DNA of 64,000 nucleotides from Akkermansia sp. (lineage in GTDB: Bacteria; Verrucomicrobiota; Verrucomicrobiia; Verrucomicrobiales; Akkermansiaceae), in assembly GCA_017398765.1 (NCBI GenBank), contig JAFQEY010000001.1, positions 1-64,000 on the forward strand, written 5' to 3'. Within the stretch, counting starts at the first letter, position 1. The number at the start of each line of letters is the position of its first letter. The position numbers were made by a program, and so were the translations under genes. Under the pieces are notes generated by a model, which made no database searches, was not told the DNA's origin, and saw nothing but the letters and a program-made list of their open reading frames with translations. Positions 49,177-58,286 of this stretch are shown here, piece by piece.

Positions 49177-50346
49177 TTATTTTTCGAATGAAACCTCAAT
49201 TTTTTTACGTTTCCAGGCGCGGATAAAATCCTTTTCAAGCTTATCGGCATCGCGATGGGGCTTGATAAGCTCCTGCACCGCCTCCGGGTTAGGCGTACCA
49301 TCCAGCAGGGCCTGCATATAAGCCTTCATCGCCTCCACGCCTTTTTTGCCGTCGAGGTGAACATAGAAGGAAATCAGCATGACAGAGAGCATGTAGGTAT
49401 CCTTGCCGGAGCCCATGTGACCATACATAGTGGCTTGGTCCATATTCAAAAACGCTTCAAGAGAGAACGGGAAATCAAGAGCCCCGGCAGCGGAGCGTTT
49501 TTTAGCCTCATGGAGCACCATGGAGAAACCGCGATTAAAATCCAGCGTTTCTCCCACATAAGGGATGTAGCCCAGATACTCAGCCCACCCCTCCTGCCCC
49601 CAGATGGGGAGCCCGTTGCGCACAAAGTTCTGGTGCGTGAGCTCATGAACGAGAACATGGGTGTTGATATCACGGGACACCACGGAACCATTAGCTCCCA
49701 GGCCGAGAGACTCAAACGGCACCATCACCTTATCCATGGCAATCTGCTCTTCGGAAAGTGGGCCGAGCGGTTTCCCCTGCTCCGCCGGGGAGCGACGGGC
49801 GGCAAAGGAAAACAGGCCTGCAGAATCAGCGGGAGCCCCCCTGCTGATATACTGCTGCTTAGTGGGCCACAGCTCAACCATGTATTTCTTTCCGCCACGA
49901 TCCCCCTGTGTCCGGGGGACAGGCAGCACCTCACCCACCGCCTTATTCGCCGCGTAAGCACATTCAAACAAACGCCCCACAGTCTCACAGGCGGCATCAT
50001 CCAACGCAACCGGCGAATGGAAGCGGTAATTGTTCGTCTCATAGACAAACCCCACCCCAGGCTGCTGCCCCTTGCTTTCGAGGATGGTATCTTTCGGCAC
50101 GGGGACGCCCTTTGGCCAGTCTCCGGGAGAGGCAACACGTACATTTTTCACCCCCATCTCACGCAATTCCTTTTTCTTTCGGGTAGCTTCCTTGCGCGGA
50201 TCACGCTTTTTAACTTTCTTCTTCTTCTCTGCCTGCTGCAAAGCAAAATGCTCCACTTCCCCGGTTGAAAACGGGGGCTGTTCAGTGGCGTGCAGCGGCG
50301 ACAAAACCACCAGTAACCCAAGCACGGGCAGGAAAAATCTTTTCAT
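49177..50346 (-). CDS. exported gluzincin-type metallopeptidase
   Basis: A 389-residue protein with a signal peptide (1 to about 21, ending LHA) and a very basic linker (KKKKVKKRDPRKEATRKKK). The zinc-protease domain carries HVLVHELTHQN near residue 237 and the downstream Glu ligand in WGQEGWAEYLG, as in DUF1570 and Peptidase MA-like proteins. Its substrate is unknown. A promoter TTCATC-N17-TATCCT lies upstream, 19 nt before the ATG. The gene ends 9 nt before the PerR-like box of the rubrerythrin promoter. Confidence 0.75.
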   Translation of the reverse strand: MKRFFLPVLGLLVVLSPLHATEQPPFSTGEVEHFALQQAEKKKKVKKRDPRKEATRKKKELREMGVKNVRVASPGDWPKGVPVPKDTILESKGQQPGVGFVYETNNYRFHSPVALDDAACETVGRLFECAYAANKAVGEVLPVPRTQGDRGGKKYMVELWPTKQQYISRGAPADSAGLFSFAARRSPAEQGKPLGPLSEEQIAMDKVMVPFESLGLGANGSVVSRDINTHVLVHELTHQNFVRNGLPIWGQEGWAEYLGYIPYVGETLDFNRGFSMVLHEAKKRSAAGALDFPFSLEAFLNMDQATMYGHMGSGKDTYMLSVMLISFYVHLDGKKGVEAMKAYMQALLDGTPNPEAVQELIKPHRDADKLEKDFIRAWKRKKIEVSFEK

Positions 50347-50454
50347 CTTATGAAATTTCAGTTAGAGGATAAACCGGGATGGTTTTATGATGAATGAAAA
50401 TGCAGAGAAAAGCAAGTCAAAAAGACGACACCCCCGCATTGACGTTTTATTTGA

Positions 50455-50483
50455 TTGCAAAACACGCGTACGGAGAGTAAAAT
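50455..50483 (+). promoter_or_regulatory. promoter of the ppiC-aroA-dnaG-rpoN operon
   Basis: TTGCAA-N17-TAAAAT. The -10 ends 6 nt before the GTG start at 50490, which would then be +1. Confidence 0.75.
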
Positions 50484-50489
50484 GCCGCT

Positions 50490-51512
50490 GTGAAACTGAC
50501 TCCGCTCAAGCTCTATGCCATCAAACTGGCTTTCTTTACCACCGTTCTGGGCTACATGGCCTTGGATTTACTGGTGTTCGAAGGTCCACTGCACGGGTTC
50601 CTGCACCGGGGTGACAGAATTCACAACGCAGAAGCGGTGGCGGAAGTATACGGAGAGCCGATTACGGTGGGGCAGCTGGCGCGCTTCACCACGGAACAGA
50701 ACATGCTTGCCGGGCGGGAAAAGGATGACCCGGCCCGCAGAGCCGGCATGGTGCTGGCACTCGTGCGGGATAATTTGCTGCGACTGAGAACCCGATACAA
50801 TGACACCAAACTCCCGGATTGCAAAAAAGCGGCGGAGGAAATTGTGAAGCAACTTGCCACCCGTGCAGAAAACGAACAGGCGTTCACCGCCCAGCTGGCT
50901 AGTCAAGGCTACACCCGCCGGAGCTTTACGGATAAAATCACGGCACGCATGCGGCAGCAAATTCTGCTGGAAAGAGCAGTCAAAGAAGTGAGTGAAACGG
51001 ACAACGCAGCCATTGCCGCCCACTACAGACAAATTCGGGATGAGCTGAAGATTCCCGCTTCCCGCCCGCTGCGCCATATCTTCCTGGCCACTGATGGTCA
51101 GGATTCCGCTGCGGTAAAAGGACGCGCCGAGCTGCTGCTCAAGAGGCTGGAGGCAGGGGAGGACTTCGGCACGCTGGCACGAGAGGCCAGCGAGGATGAG
51201 CGCAGCGCGCCCAACGGCGGGAATCTGGATATCATACACGACAATGGGACTTTCCCCCTGCCGGAGCTGATGCTGTTTGGCGATGCCGCCATTCCCGCCG
51301 GAGAACCGGTATTGGCGCAAAGCCGCTGGGGGTGGCATATCCTGCTGGCAGGCCCCATCACCCCGGCCTACACACCCTCGCTGGATGAATGCCGCGAAAG
51401 CCTGCGCACCGCCATCATCAGTGCCCAGCGGGAACTGGGAGTCAACGCCTGGTTCAAGGGAGCAATTAAAGAAGGTTTTAAACAGAAACGTATCATTATC
51501 CATGCCAAGTGA
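50490..51512 (+). CDS. SurA/PpiC-type peptidyl-prolyl isomerase
   Basis: A 340-residue periplasmic folding factor. One N-terminal anchor helix (about 5-33, AIKLAFFTTVLGYMALDLLVF) is followed by a helical chaperone domain and a parvulin domain near 200-290, with ARPLRHIFLAT-like start, LAREASEDERSAPNGGNLD and VLAQSRWGWHIL. It uses a GTG start 6 nt after the -10 box. It overlaps aroA by 11 nt. Confidence 0.85.
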   Translation: MKLTPLKLYAIKLAFFTTVLGYMALDLLVFEGPLHGFLHRGDRIHNAEAVAEVYGEPITVGQLARFTTEQNMLAGREKDDPARRAGMVLALVRDNLLRLRTRYNDTKLPDCKKAAEEIVKQLATRAENEQAFTAQLASQGYTRRSFTDKITARMRQQILLERAVKEVSETDNAAIAAHYRQIRDELKIPASRPLRHIFLATDGQDSAAVKGRAELLLKRLEAGEDFGTLAREASEDERSAPNGGNLDIIHDNGTFPLPELMLFGDAAIPAGEPVLAQSRWGWHILLAGPITPAYTPSLDECRESLRTAIISAQRELGVNAWFKGAIKEGFKQKRIIIHAK

Positions 51513-52812
51513 TTACTGCATCAACGTGCAGCGTTCGGAACACGGACTGCACGGCACGATTACCGTACCCGGAGACAAGAGCATTTCCCACCGAGTCGCC
51601 ATTCTGGGAGCATTGGCGAACGGTAGCATGCACATAGAGAACTACCTGTGCAGTGAAGACTGCCTGAACACGCTGCGCGCCATGCAGCAGCTGGGCGCAA
51701 CCGTCATTCCCGGCGATTGCCCGCAGAATTTCACCCTCACCGGCACCGGCATGGCCCCCACGGCACCGGAGCGTGATATTGACTGCGGCAACTCCGGCAC
51801 CGGCATGCGGCTCATGGCAGGCGTGCTGGCCGCCCTTCCTTTCAACAGCTGTCTGTATGGCGATGAGTCACTGCAAAGCCGACCGATGAAACGAATCATC
51901 GACCCGCTCTCCACCATGGGTGCCAAATTGACAGCCTGCGGGAAAAAAGCGGGCTGCGCCCCGCTGAAGATTGAAGGAGGCACGCTGCACCCCATCCGCT
52001 ATGAGCTGCCCATGGCCAGTGCTCAGGTCAAGAGTGCCGTACTGCTGGCAGGCATGCTGACAGAAGGGACAACAAGCGTACACCAGCCCGCCATTACTCG
52101 CGACCACACAGAACGCCTCTTCACCCACTTCGGAATACCCTGCTCCGTGTCGGATGACGGGCTGGACATCGCCGTAACCGGGCCTGTTCGCATCAAGGCG
52201 GCAGACATGGTGATACCCGGTGATATTTCCAGTGCCGCTTTCTGGCTGGTGGCCGCCTCCATCGTGCCGGGCAGCGAAATCACGCTGCGCCATGTGGGGC
52301 TCAATCCCACCCGAGATGCCATCATCACCGTCCTGCGCCGCATGGGGGCAAACATCACCATCACCAACCGGGTCGATGCCGGAGAACCGTACGGCGATAT
52401 CACGGTCAGAGCCGCAGAAAAACTCACGGCAACAACCGTGCAGAAAGAAGAAATCCCGAACCTCATTGACGAAATTCCCGTTCTGTCCATTGCCGCCGCC
52501 TTTGCAGAGGGCACTACCGTCATCCGCAACGCGGCTGAGCTCCGAGTGAAGGAGAGTGACCGCATCGCCACCACGGCCGGGAATCTGCGCGCCATGGGTG
52601 CAGCGGTGGCAGAGTTCCCGGACGGCATGGAAATCACCGGTGGCAAGCCCCTGCGCGGAACCACGCTGGAGAGCTACGGCGACCACCGCATCGCCATGGG
52701 CTTCCTGATGGCGGGGCTGGCGGCAGAGGGTGAAACGACCCTGAGGAACTGCCACAACATCAACACCTCCTACCCCGGCTTTGAACACCATCTGCGCGAG
52801 CTGACCCGCTGA
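51502..52812 (+). CDS. aroA: 3-phosphoshikimate 1-carboxyvinyltransferase
   Basis: A 436-residue EPSP synthase that joins PEP to shikimate-3-phosphate. VPGDKSISHRVAILGALANG (residues 22-41), the GNSGTGMRLMAGVL core, the DRHTERLFTHFG-type segment and RVKESDRIATTAGNLR plus DHRIAMGFLMAGLA are all present. GNSGTGMR has Gly where the PEP-binding loop has Ala, the residue class tied to reduced glyphosate sensitivity. The start at 51502 overlaps the ppiC stop; the frame extends to 51277 without homology. Confidence 0.94.
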   Translation: MPSDYCINVQRSEHGLHGTITVPGDKSISHRVAILGALANGSMHIENYLCSEDCLNTLRAMQQLGATVIPGDCPQNFTLTGTGMAPTAPERDIDCGNSGTGMRLMAGVLAALPFNSCLYGDESLQSRPMKRIIDPLSTMGAKLTACGKKAGCAPLKIEGGTLHPIRYELPMASAQVKSAVLLAGMLTEGTTSVHQPAITRDHTERLFTHFGIPCSVSDDGLDIAVTGPVRIKAADMVIPGDISSAAFWLVAASIVPGSEITLRHVGLNPTRDAIITVLRRMGANITITNRVDAGEPYGDITVRAAEKLTATTVQKEEIPNLIDEIPVLSIAAAFAEGTTVIRNAAELRVKESDRIATTAGNLRAMGAAVAEFPDGMEITGGKPLRGTTLESYGDHRIAMGFLMAGLAAEGETTLRNCHNINTSYPGFEHHLRELTR

Positions 52813-52823
52813 CCTTCTCCTCC

Positions 52824-54662
52824 ATGCCCCGTATCACAGAGGAATGTGTGGCCCGCATCAAGGACTCCACCGATATCGTGGAGTTGGTGGGACGCTATGT
52901 CCAGCTGAGACGTGCCGGCAATGCATGGAAAGCCTGCTGCCCTTTCCATGCAGAAAAGACCCCCTCTTTTCACGTGAACCCGGCGCGGCAGACCTTCCAC
53001 TGTTTCGGCTGCGGCGTGGGAGGAGATGCCGTCAAGTTCCTGATGATGTTTGAGAACCTGGATTATCCCACCGCGCTGCGGCGAATTGCGGATATGAACG
53101 GCGTGGCCGTCATCGAGGAAGAGGAAAACCCTGAAATGGCGAGACAGCGGCGTATGCGCAGCAGGGTTATAGAAGCGAATCAGCTGGCGGCCGACTATTT
53201 TCACCGCAAGCTCTGCCGCGACCGAGCCGCCGACCACGTGCGGGCCTATCTCAGGAGCCGAGAGCTGAATATTGAAACAGCCAAAGCATGGCAATTAGGC
53301 TGGGCCCCCGGGGATTTTCGCGAACTGGGACAGCTGGCAGCCTCCCGAGGTATTGACCACAAGGTGCTTACGGATGCCTATCTGCTGGGTCAGGGACGCA
53401 GCGGCAGTTACCCCGTGTTCCGAGACCGACTCATGTTCCCGATTCACAACATACGCGGAGAGGTGGTCGGATTCTCCGGGCGTATCATGCAGGAGGGGCA
53501 AGACCCACGCAAATACGTCAACACCGCAGAAACAATCGCCTTTCGCAAAGGGGAACTGCTGTTCGGACTCTACAAGGCAACCGGCCCCATCGCCAAAGCC
53601 AACATGAGCGTAGTTGTCTGCGAGGGACAGCTGGATGTTATTGCCTGCCATGAAAAAGCAGATGTCCGCAACGCCGTAGCAGGGCTTGGCACCGCCTTCA
53701 CAGAAGAACACGCCGCCATTCTCCGCAAGTACGCCAAAAAAGCAATCCTCTGCTACGATGGCGACAATGCCGGCATCAAAGCCAGCGAAAAAACGTTCCG
53801 CAAGCTGGCACAGGCAGGGTTAGAAGTCTACCACGCCGCCCTGCCGAACGGGGAAGACCCGGACTCACTCATCCGCTCACAAGGAGCAGACGCCCTGCGC
53901 ACCGCGCTGGAGAACGCTCGCCCCTATCTGGAGGTACGCGTAGGAATGGAGCTGGAACAGATAAAGGGAGACACCAATGCACGCGCGGCACTCATTCCCC
54001 GCATGGCGGATTTAGCGGCGGAAATCACGGATCGAAACCGACGAGACGTAGCCGTTGCCGACCTCTCCACCCGTCTTAACACCGGGCTGGAATCACTGCG
54101 GGAATCCGTTGAAGCCATCATCCGAGCCCGCAAAAGTGCCCCGCCAGCAAACCGTTACGCCGCAGAACCGGAATACGAAGGGGATGAGGCAGAATACAGC
54201 GATACCCTGAACGACTACGCCGCCCCCGTCATCCCGGTGCGGCTGCACGCCTGTATCCGCGGTATTGTGGAGCTGGCACTCCGCAACCGCGAGATTCAGC
54301 ACTTGCTGGTGGAACGCATTGAGGATTTAGTGGAACCCATGGAAACGCTATCCGGCGGTTCTATCCTGCAAACAATACTCGAAACCTTGCCGCAACCCGG
54401 CAATGATTCGGATTGGGAAACCCTGCTGGCCAAACTCCCCCCGGAACAGAGAGCCGCCATCAGCGATTTCAGCCATGACCCGCTGGAACTGCCCAACCCT
54501 GCCGACCATGTGGAGCAGGTTTGCAGCCACAGTGCCCGCGAGACCGTTCGAGCCAGAATTGACACCCTGCGGGCGCAGATACGCAACCCGGAGCTCTCTC
54601 CGCAGGATGGCCTGGCTCTGATGCAGGAATGCAATGAGTTGATGAAGATGCTCAACGACTGA
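52824..54662 (+). CDS. dnaG: DNA primase
   Basis: A 612-residue primase. The CHC2 zinc finger (CCPFHAEKTPSFHVNP...FHCFGCGVGGD) is near 39-67. The TOPRIM domain carries VVCEGQLDVIACH and CYDGDNAG near 300-315. A C-terminal helicase-interaction region of helices ends the protein. It follows aroA by 11 nt and precedes rpoN by 10 nt, so transcription is shared. No Shine-Dalgarno sequence precedes the ATG. Confidence 0.95.
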   Translation: MPRITEECVARIKDSTDIVELVGRYVQLRRAGNAWKACCPFHAEKTPSFHVNPARQTFHCFGCGVGGDAVKFLMMFENLDYPTALRRIADMNGVAVIEEEENPEMARQRRMRSRVIEANQLAADYFHRKLCRDRAADHVRAYLRSRELNIETAKAWQLGWAPGDFRELGQLAASRGIDHKVLTDAYLLGQGRSGSYPVFRDRLMFPIHNIRGEVVGFSGRIMQEGQDPRKYVNTAETIAFRKGELLFGLYKATGPIAKANMSVVVCEGQLDVIACHEKADVRNAVAGLGTAFTEEHAAILRKYAKKAILCYDGDNAGIKASEKTFRKLAQAGLEVYHAALPNGEDPDSLIRSQGADALRTALENARPYLEVRVGMELEQIKGDTNARAALIPRMADLAAEITDRNRRDVAVADLSTRLNTGLESLRESVEAIIRARKSAPPANRYAAEPEYEGDEAEYSDTLNDYAAPVIPVRLHACIRGIVELALRNREIQHLLVERIEDLVEPMETLSGGSILQTILETLPQPGNDSDWETLLAKLPPEQRAAISDFSHDPLELPNPADHVEQVCSHSARETVRARIDTLRAQIRNPELSPQDGLALMQECNELMKMLND

Positions 54663-54672
54663 TGAACACGCC

Positions 54673-55974
54673 ATGAGACCTCCCGGCATGGAGCATAACA
54701 TGAGACAGAACATGGTGGCTACTGCCGCCATGCAGCTCTTCATGCGCACCCTTCAGGCCACCAACATAGAGCTTCGCCAAATGGCGGCTCAGGCCATTGC
54801 CGCCAATCCTGCACTGGAAGAAACAGAGATGCCTCCCCCGGTGGAAGCGGGAGCCCCGACCTCTGCAAATGACAGTGATTATCAGCTGAATTCCATCACG
54901 GAAGCCCCCACCCTGCTACGCTATCTGGAGGAACAACTGCGCCGCAGTGCCCTGCCCGATACCACGGAAAAAGCCGCCATTCTCCTGCTGCAACACCTCT
55001 CCCCGCGCGGGTTTTTCGAGGAAGCCCCGGCAGATATCGCCGCTGCGGAGAAAATTCCCGACAAACACCTGAAAGCGGCCCTGCGCGCCATCCGTGATTT
55101 GGACCCGCCCGGCGTAGGCGCCACAGATTTGCGAGACAGCCTCATGCTGCAACTCCGGCGTCTGGGAGAAGAAGACGGACTGCCGATGCAGCTGCTGCGG
55201 GAGCACTGGGACGCACTGGTGCGCCACCGCTACGCAGATGCGGCTAAAGCACTGGGAACCGACCCTTGGCATGTGGAACATGCCGCCGCACGCATTGCCC
55301 GCCTGACTCCCAACCCCGGGGCAGCCTTTGGGGCAGAAGAAAAATGCATCTTCCAGCCAGACATTATCGTGGAACGGGACAGAGATAAACTAACGGTTCA
55401 GCTGACGGGAGAGAACATACCCGCCCTAAAACTCTCTGCCGACTACCGGGACATGATGACCGAGCAGGCGGACAAACCGGAAGTGCGCCAATACCTCTCA
55501 CGCTGCTTCAGGGAGGGGAGAGAACTGATACGAGCCATTGAACAGCGGCAGCAAACCATCCTGAGCATTGCAGAAGCCATCGTATCACGCCAGCAGGATT
55601 TCTTCCTGAAAGGGGAGCAACACCTCCTCCCCATGAAAATGGAAGACATAGCCGCCGATACCGGCCTGCACACCTCCACCGTCTCCCGCGCCGTCAACGG
55701 AAAATACCTGCGCTATAACCGCAAACTCACGGAACTGCGCCGCTTCTTCACCACCGCTCTGCCCGCCGGCGAAGCGCAAAGCATCTCCGCAGAGAGCCTC
55801 AAAGCCCGAATCAGAGCCCTGATAGCCGCGGAATCCCCCGCCAAACCGCTCTCAGATGCCCGTTTAGAAGCACAGCTTGCAGCAGAGGGCATACAAGTAG
55901 CCCGCCGTACCGTTGCCAAATACCGTGAGCAGCTCCGCATCCTCCCCGCCCACCTGCGCCGCAGAAGCAAATGA
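54673..55974 (+). CDS. rpoN: RNA polymerase sigma-54 factor
   Basis: A 433-residue sigma-54. Region I opens MVATAAMQLFMRTLQATNIELRQM. The core-binding domain lies near 75-220. The helix-turn-helix is in DIAADTGLHTSTVSRAVNGKY. The C-terminal RpoN box is ARRTVAKYRE near 415. It is the last gene of ppiC-aroA-dnaG-rpoN. Sigma-54 normally needs AAA+ activators, none of which is in this window, and no -24/-12 promoter was noticed here. Confidence 0.94.
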   Translation: MRPPGMEHNMRQNMVATAAMQLFMRTLQATNIELRQMAAQAIAANPALEETEMPPPVEAGAPTSANDSDYQLNSITEAPTLLRYLEEQLRRSALPDTTEKAAILLLQHLSPRGFFEEAPADIAAAEKIPDKHLKAALRAIRDLDPPGVGATDLRDSLMLQLRRLGEEDGLPMQLLREHWDALVRHRYADAAKALGTDPWHVEHAAARIARLTPNPGAAFGAEEKCIFQPDIIVERDRDKLTVQLTGENIPALKLSADYRDMMTEQADKPEVRQYLSRCFREGRELIRAIEQRQQTILSIAEAIVSRQQDFFLKGEQHLLPMKMEDIAADTGLHTSTVSRAVNGKYLRYNRKLTELRRFFTTALPAGEAQSISAESLKARIRALIAAESPAKPLSDARLEAQLAAEGIQVARRTVAKYREQLRILPAHLRRRSK

Positions 55975-56128
55975 AAAGGGGCTCTGCATAAACAATAGAT
56001 TTTAACGAAAAGCTCACAGCCAACTATCGCAGTAAGCAAAGGTTCCTCCGGTTGTGTCTTGATTGCGGGAGTTCCGGCATTATCCTTCAAGTTAATGCGG
56101 CGAGTCCATAAACAATTAGTAAATTAGA

Positions 56129-56157
56129 TTGCACCCAACGGATACTCGTGGCATGAT
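56129..56157 (+). promoter_or_regulatory. promoter of the AP2-like small protein gene
   Basis: TTGCAC-N17-CATGAT. The predicted start lies about 57 nt before the ATG at 56221, so this message has a leader, unlike most here. Confidence 0.55.
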
Positions 56158-56220
56158 AGGCGCGTCGGGTGCAAGACTACACCCGATATTCCCAAACAAC
56201 AAACCAACAACCCTACAATA

Positions 56221-56490
56221 ATGACACAACGTAACATAACCCGCTATACCTATGAGACAACCTCTTTCCAAGGCTGGAGACTGAGCATCTGCCGCAAGTG
56301 GAACCAGTTCACCAAATACTTCTCCGACCGCCAATACGGCAGCGAGGAAGCCGCTTTCAAGGCTGCACTGGATATGCGAGACCGCATTTTCGATGCTCTC
56401 CGCGAAACACCGGAAGATCCCCGCGGTGTCTTTGAGCGATTCAAGGCAGCGGCAGAAACACCCACTCCCGAAAAACAGCAGGCCTCCTGA
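56221..56490 (+). CDS. small AP2/ERF-fold DNA-binding protein
   Basis: An 89-residue protein that is almost wholly one AP2-like domain: SFQGWRLSICRKWNQFTKYFS (split at 14-34), then a helix RQYGSEEAAFKAALDMRDRIF. In bacteria such domains occur in phage HNH endonucleases and integrases, where the sheet reads DNA. Here no catalytic domain is attached. The C-terminal 20 residues are a polar tail. It sits behind rpoN with its own promoter and precedes a hairpin and a small membrane-protein gene. Confidence 0.65.
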   Translation: MTQRNITRYTYETTSFQGWRLSICRKWNQFTKYFSDRQYGSEEAAFKAALDMRDRIFDALRETPEDPRGVFERFKAAAETPTPEKQQAS

Positions 56491-56521
56491 GAGCGAGAAA
56501 GCTGAGCTGTAACCAGCCCTG

Positions 56522-56554
56522 CCCCCGGAAGAGATGATGCCCCTTTTCCGGGGG
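56522..56554 (+). terminator. hairpin between the AP2-like and small membrane protein genes
   Basis: CCCCCGGAA (56522-56530) pairs with TTCCGGGGG (56546-56554). The U tract is weak (ATATTT), so it may only attenuate transcription into the next gene. Confidence 0.55.
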
Positions 56555-56577
56555 ATATTTACCACCACTCCATCCCC

Positions 56578-56853
56578 ATGAAAGAAGATACCACCACTGT
56601 CAGAATCTCCCGTGAGCTATTGGAGAAACTGCTTGCTGAACGCGATGCGGAGCAGCGAGTCGTGACCAACCGTATGATACGTGTACTCTGTCACTGGAGT
56701 ATTGTGACTCAGGTAATCATCCTGGTCACGGCTATCTGCACCGCCGTGGGCGGCATATTCAAGGAGAGCTTCCCCTAGCCCGGTACGCTGGCCGGGCTCA
56801 TGATTGGTTGGCCGATTGCTCAATACTATGTCCACAGGCTCAAGAAAAAGTAA
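56578..56853 (+). CDS. small membrane protein interrupted by an in-frame TAG
   Basis: The frame codes 66 residues (charged N-terminus, one helix near 38-60) up to a TAG at 56776. It then stays open in the same frame for 24 more codons to a TAA at 56851. The second part, PGTLAGLMIGWPIAQYYVH then RLKKK, is a good second membrane helix with a basic tail, so the whole looks like a two-helix, holin-like protein of about 90 residues. The TAG could be a recent nonsense mutation, or the site of read-through. A truncated 66-residue product may be made. Family unknown. Confidence 0.55.
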
Positions 56854-56875
56854 TGCCTCCCGCCCCGCAGATGCG

Positions 56876-56901
56876 CTGTCAGTGGCGGGTTCCGCCGACA
56901 G
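56876..56901. terminator. hairpin between converging small membrane protein and aminotransferase genes
   Basis: CTGTC plus GGCGG pairs with CCGCC plus GACAG around a GTT loop, with a 3-nt bulge. Confidence 0.45.
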
Positions 56902-56918
56902 AGGCTAAGGGGAACGAA

Positions 56919-58070
56919 TCAGCTCCCCCTTAATTCCGTAACGGCTTTTTTCATGGCATTGAGTCCCTGCATGAGCAATTCCGGAGAGGTGGCAAAGTTC
57001 AGGCGCACGCACTGAGGAGCCCCGAAGTTGGCACCGTTGTCCAGATAGACGCCGGCTTTCTCCAGAAAAAACTTGTGCGGAGAATCTACGCCGAGAGCAC
57101 TGCAATCAATCCAGGCCAGGTAAGTGGCCTCCTGATGGCGGGTGCGCAGCATGGGTAACTCATCAGCGATGAAATCCACCACGGTCTGCCGATTGCGGCG
57201 CAGAATCTGCAGCAGCTGGGCGTGCCACTCCCAGCCCTGTGTATAGGCCGCCAGCGAGGCTGCGTATGCGAACACGTTCAGCGTAGGCAGGCTGTGCCCC
57301 TGGGTCTTGCGGATGGCTTCCCGCAGCTCCGCATTCGGAACAGCCATGTAGGTGAAACAGATACCGGCAATGTTGAAGGTCTTGCTGGGTGCGCTCAGCA
57401 TCACTACGCGCTCAAGGACATTCTCCGGCAGGTTCAGGGCACACTGGTGGCGCAAATCTTCATCCAGCACCAGGTCACAGTGAATCTCATCGGAACAGAG
57501 AATGAGGTCATGGCGCACGCAGAAATCTGCCACCTGCTCCATTTCCTCACGGCTCCAGGCGCGACCCAGCGGGTTGTGAGGATTGCACAGCAGAAAGAGC
57601 TTCGTATTGGGTGACACGGCGGCTTCCATGGCCTCCCAGTCGAACCCCCAGCGGTCATTCCGGTACACATAGGGTACCGTCAGCAGGCTGCAACGGGCAT
57701 CCTCATGACAATGCAGCATAGGGGGGTAGGAGGGAGAGCACACCAGCACCTCATGCTCAGGGCGGTTGCAGACTGTACGCGTCACCAGCGTGAACGCCGG
57801 CACACAGCCGGGCAAAGCGTGCAGCCACTCCGGGGCGGCATTAGCCACGCCGTGTTTATCCTTGAGGTAGGCAACGATGGCCTCGCGCAGCTCATCCGTC
57901 ATGAAGGCATAGCCGTAAAAGCGGTGATTAAGGCGCTGCTGCAAAGCCTCCACCACACAGGGCGGAGACTCTATATCCATGTCCGCAATGCCGAAGGGCA
58001 GCGGGCCCTGCAAATCCCATTTGATATTCCCGGTTTCTCGCCGGCAGTCCGTAGAAGCAAATCTGATCAT
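56919..58070 (-). CDS. PatB/MalY-type PLP C-S lyase or aminotransferase
   Basis: A 383-residue fold-type I PLP enzyme. The substrate loop FGIADMDIESPP is near residue 27. NPHNPLGRAWSREEM lies near 165. The SDEIHCDLVL block has the Asp that contacts the PLP ring nitrogen. The Schiff-base Lys is in SAPSKTFNIAG, followed by a C-terminal VRLNFATS with the carboxylate-binding Arg. This set is typical of PatB/MalY, cystathionine beta-lyases that free homocysteine or cysteine-derived thiols. A true aminotransferase role is less likely. It is monocistronic. Confidence 0.87.
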   Translation of the reverse strand: MIRFASTDCRRETGNIKWDLQGPLPFGIADMDIESPPCVVEALQQRLNHRFYGYAFMTDELREAIVAYLKDKHGVANAAPEWLHALPGCVPAFTLVTRTVCNRPEHEVLVCSPSYPPMLHCHEDARCSLLTVPYVYRNDRWGFDWEAMEAAVSPNTKLFLLCNPHNPLGRAWSREEMEQVADFCVRHDLILCSDEIHCDLVLDEDLRHQCALNLPENVLERVVMLSAPSKTFNIAGICFTYMAVPNAELREAIRKTQGHSLPTLNVFAYAASLAAYTQGWEWHAQLLQILRRNRQTVVDFIADELPMLRTRHQEATYLAWIDCSALGVDSPHKFFLEKAGVYLDNGANFGAPQCVRLNFATSPELLMQGLNAMKKAVTELRGS

Positions 58071-58100
58071 CTTCGCGCAGGTGCTGTTGATTCTAACTGC

Positions 58101-58128
58101 AGAATAACATAATCAGCTGTTTTGACAA
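58101..58128 (-). promoter_or_regulatory. possible promoter of the PatB-type gene
   Basis: TTGTCA-N16-TATTCT on the minus strand. It lies 30 nt before the ATG, a longer leader than most. Confidence 0.45.
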
Positions 58129-58246
58129 GTCAAAATGGCAGGGGAATCCCGCAAAAACATGTATTGTGTACCTGATACAGGTAAAGCCTGATTATCCTTT
58201 CGATTACTCGCGTTGGGTGCAGGGATTGATATGATGCTTAAATCCC

Positions 58247-58275
58247 TTGACAATACCCAGCGGCTGCGGCATGAT
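58247..58275 (+). promoter_or_regulatory. promoter of the 58287 membrane protein gene
   Basis: TTGACA-N17-CATGAT, ending 11 nt before the ATG. The -10 region GGCATGATAG is the same as at the AP2-like gene promoter. Confidence 0.65.
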
Positions 58276-58286
58276 AGAGCCGCGCC

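Noticed and set aside
50387..50614. 75-codon plus frame before ppiC
   Set aside because: It crosses the ppiC promoter and start in another frame and matches nothing.
51502..52812. aroA as a possible glyphosate-insensitive class II enzyme
   Set aside because: The Gly in the PEP loop hints at it, but one residue read by eye is not enough to assign a class.
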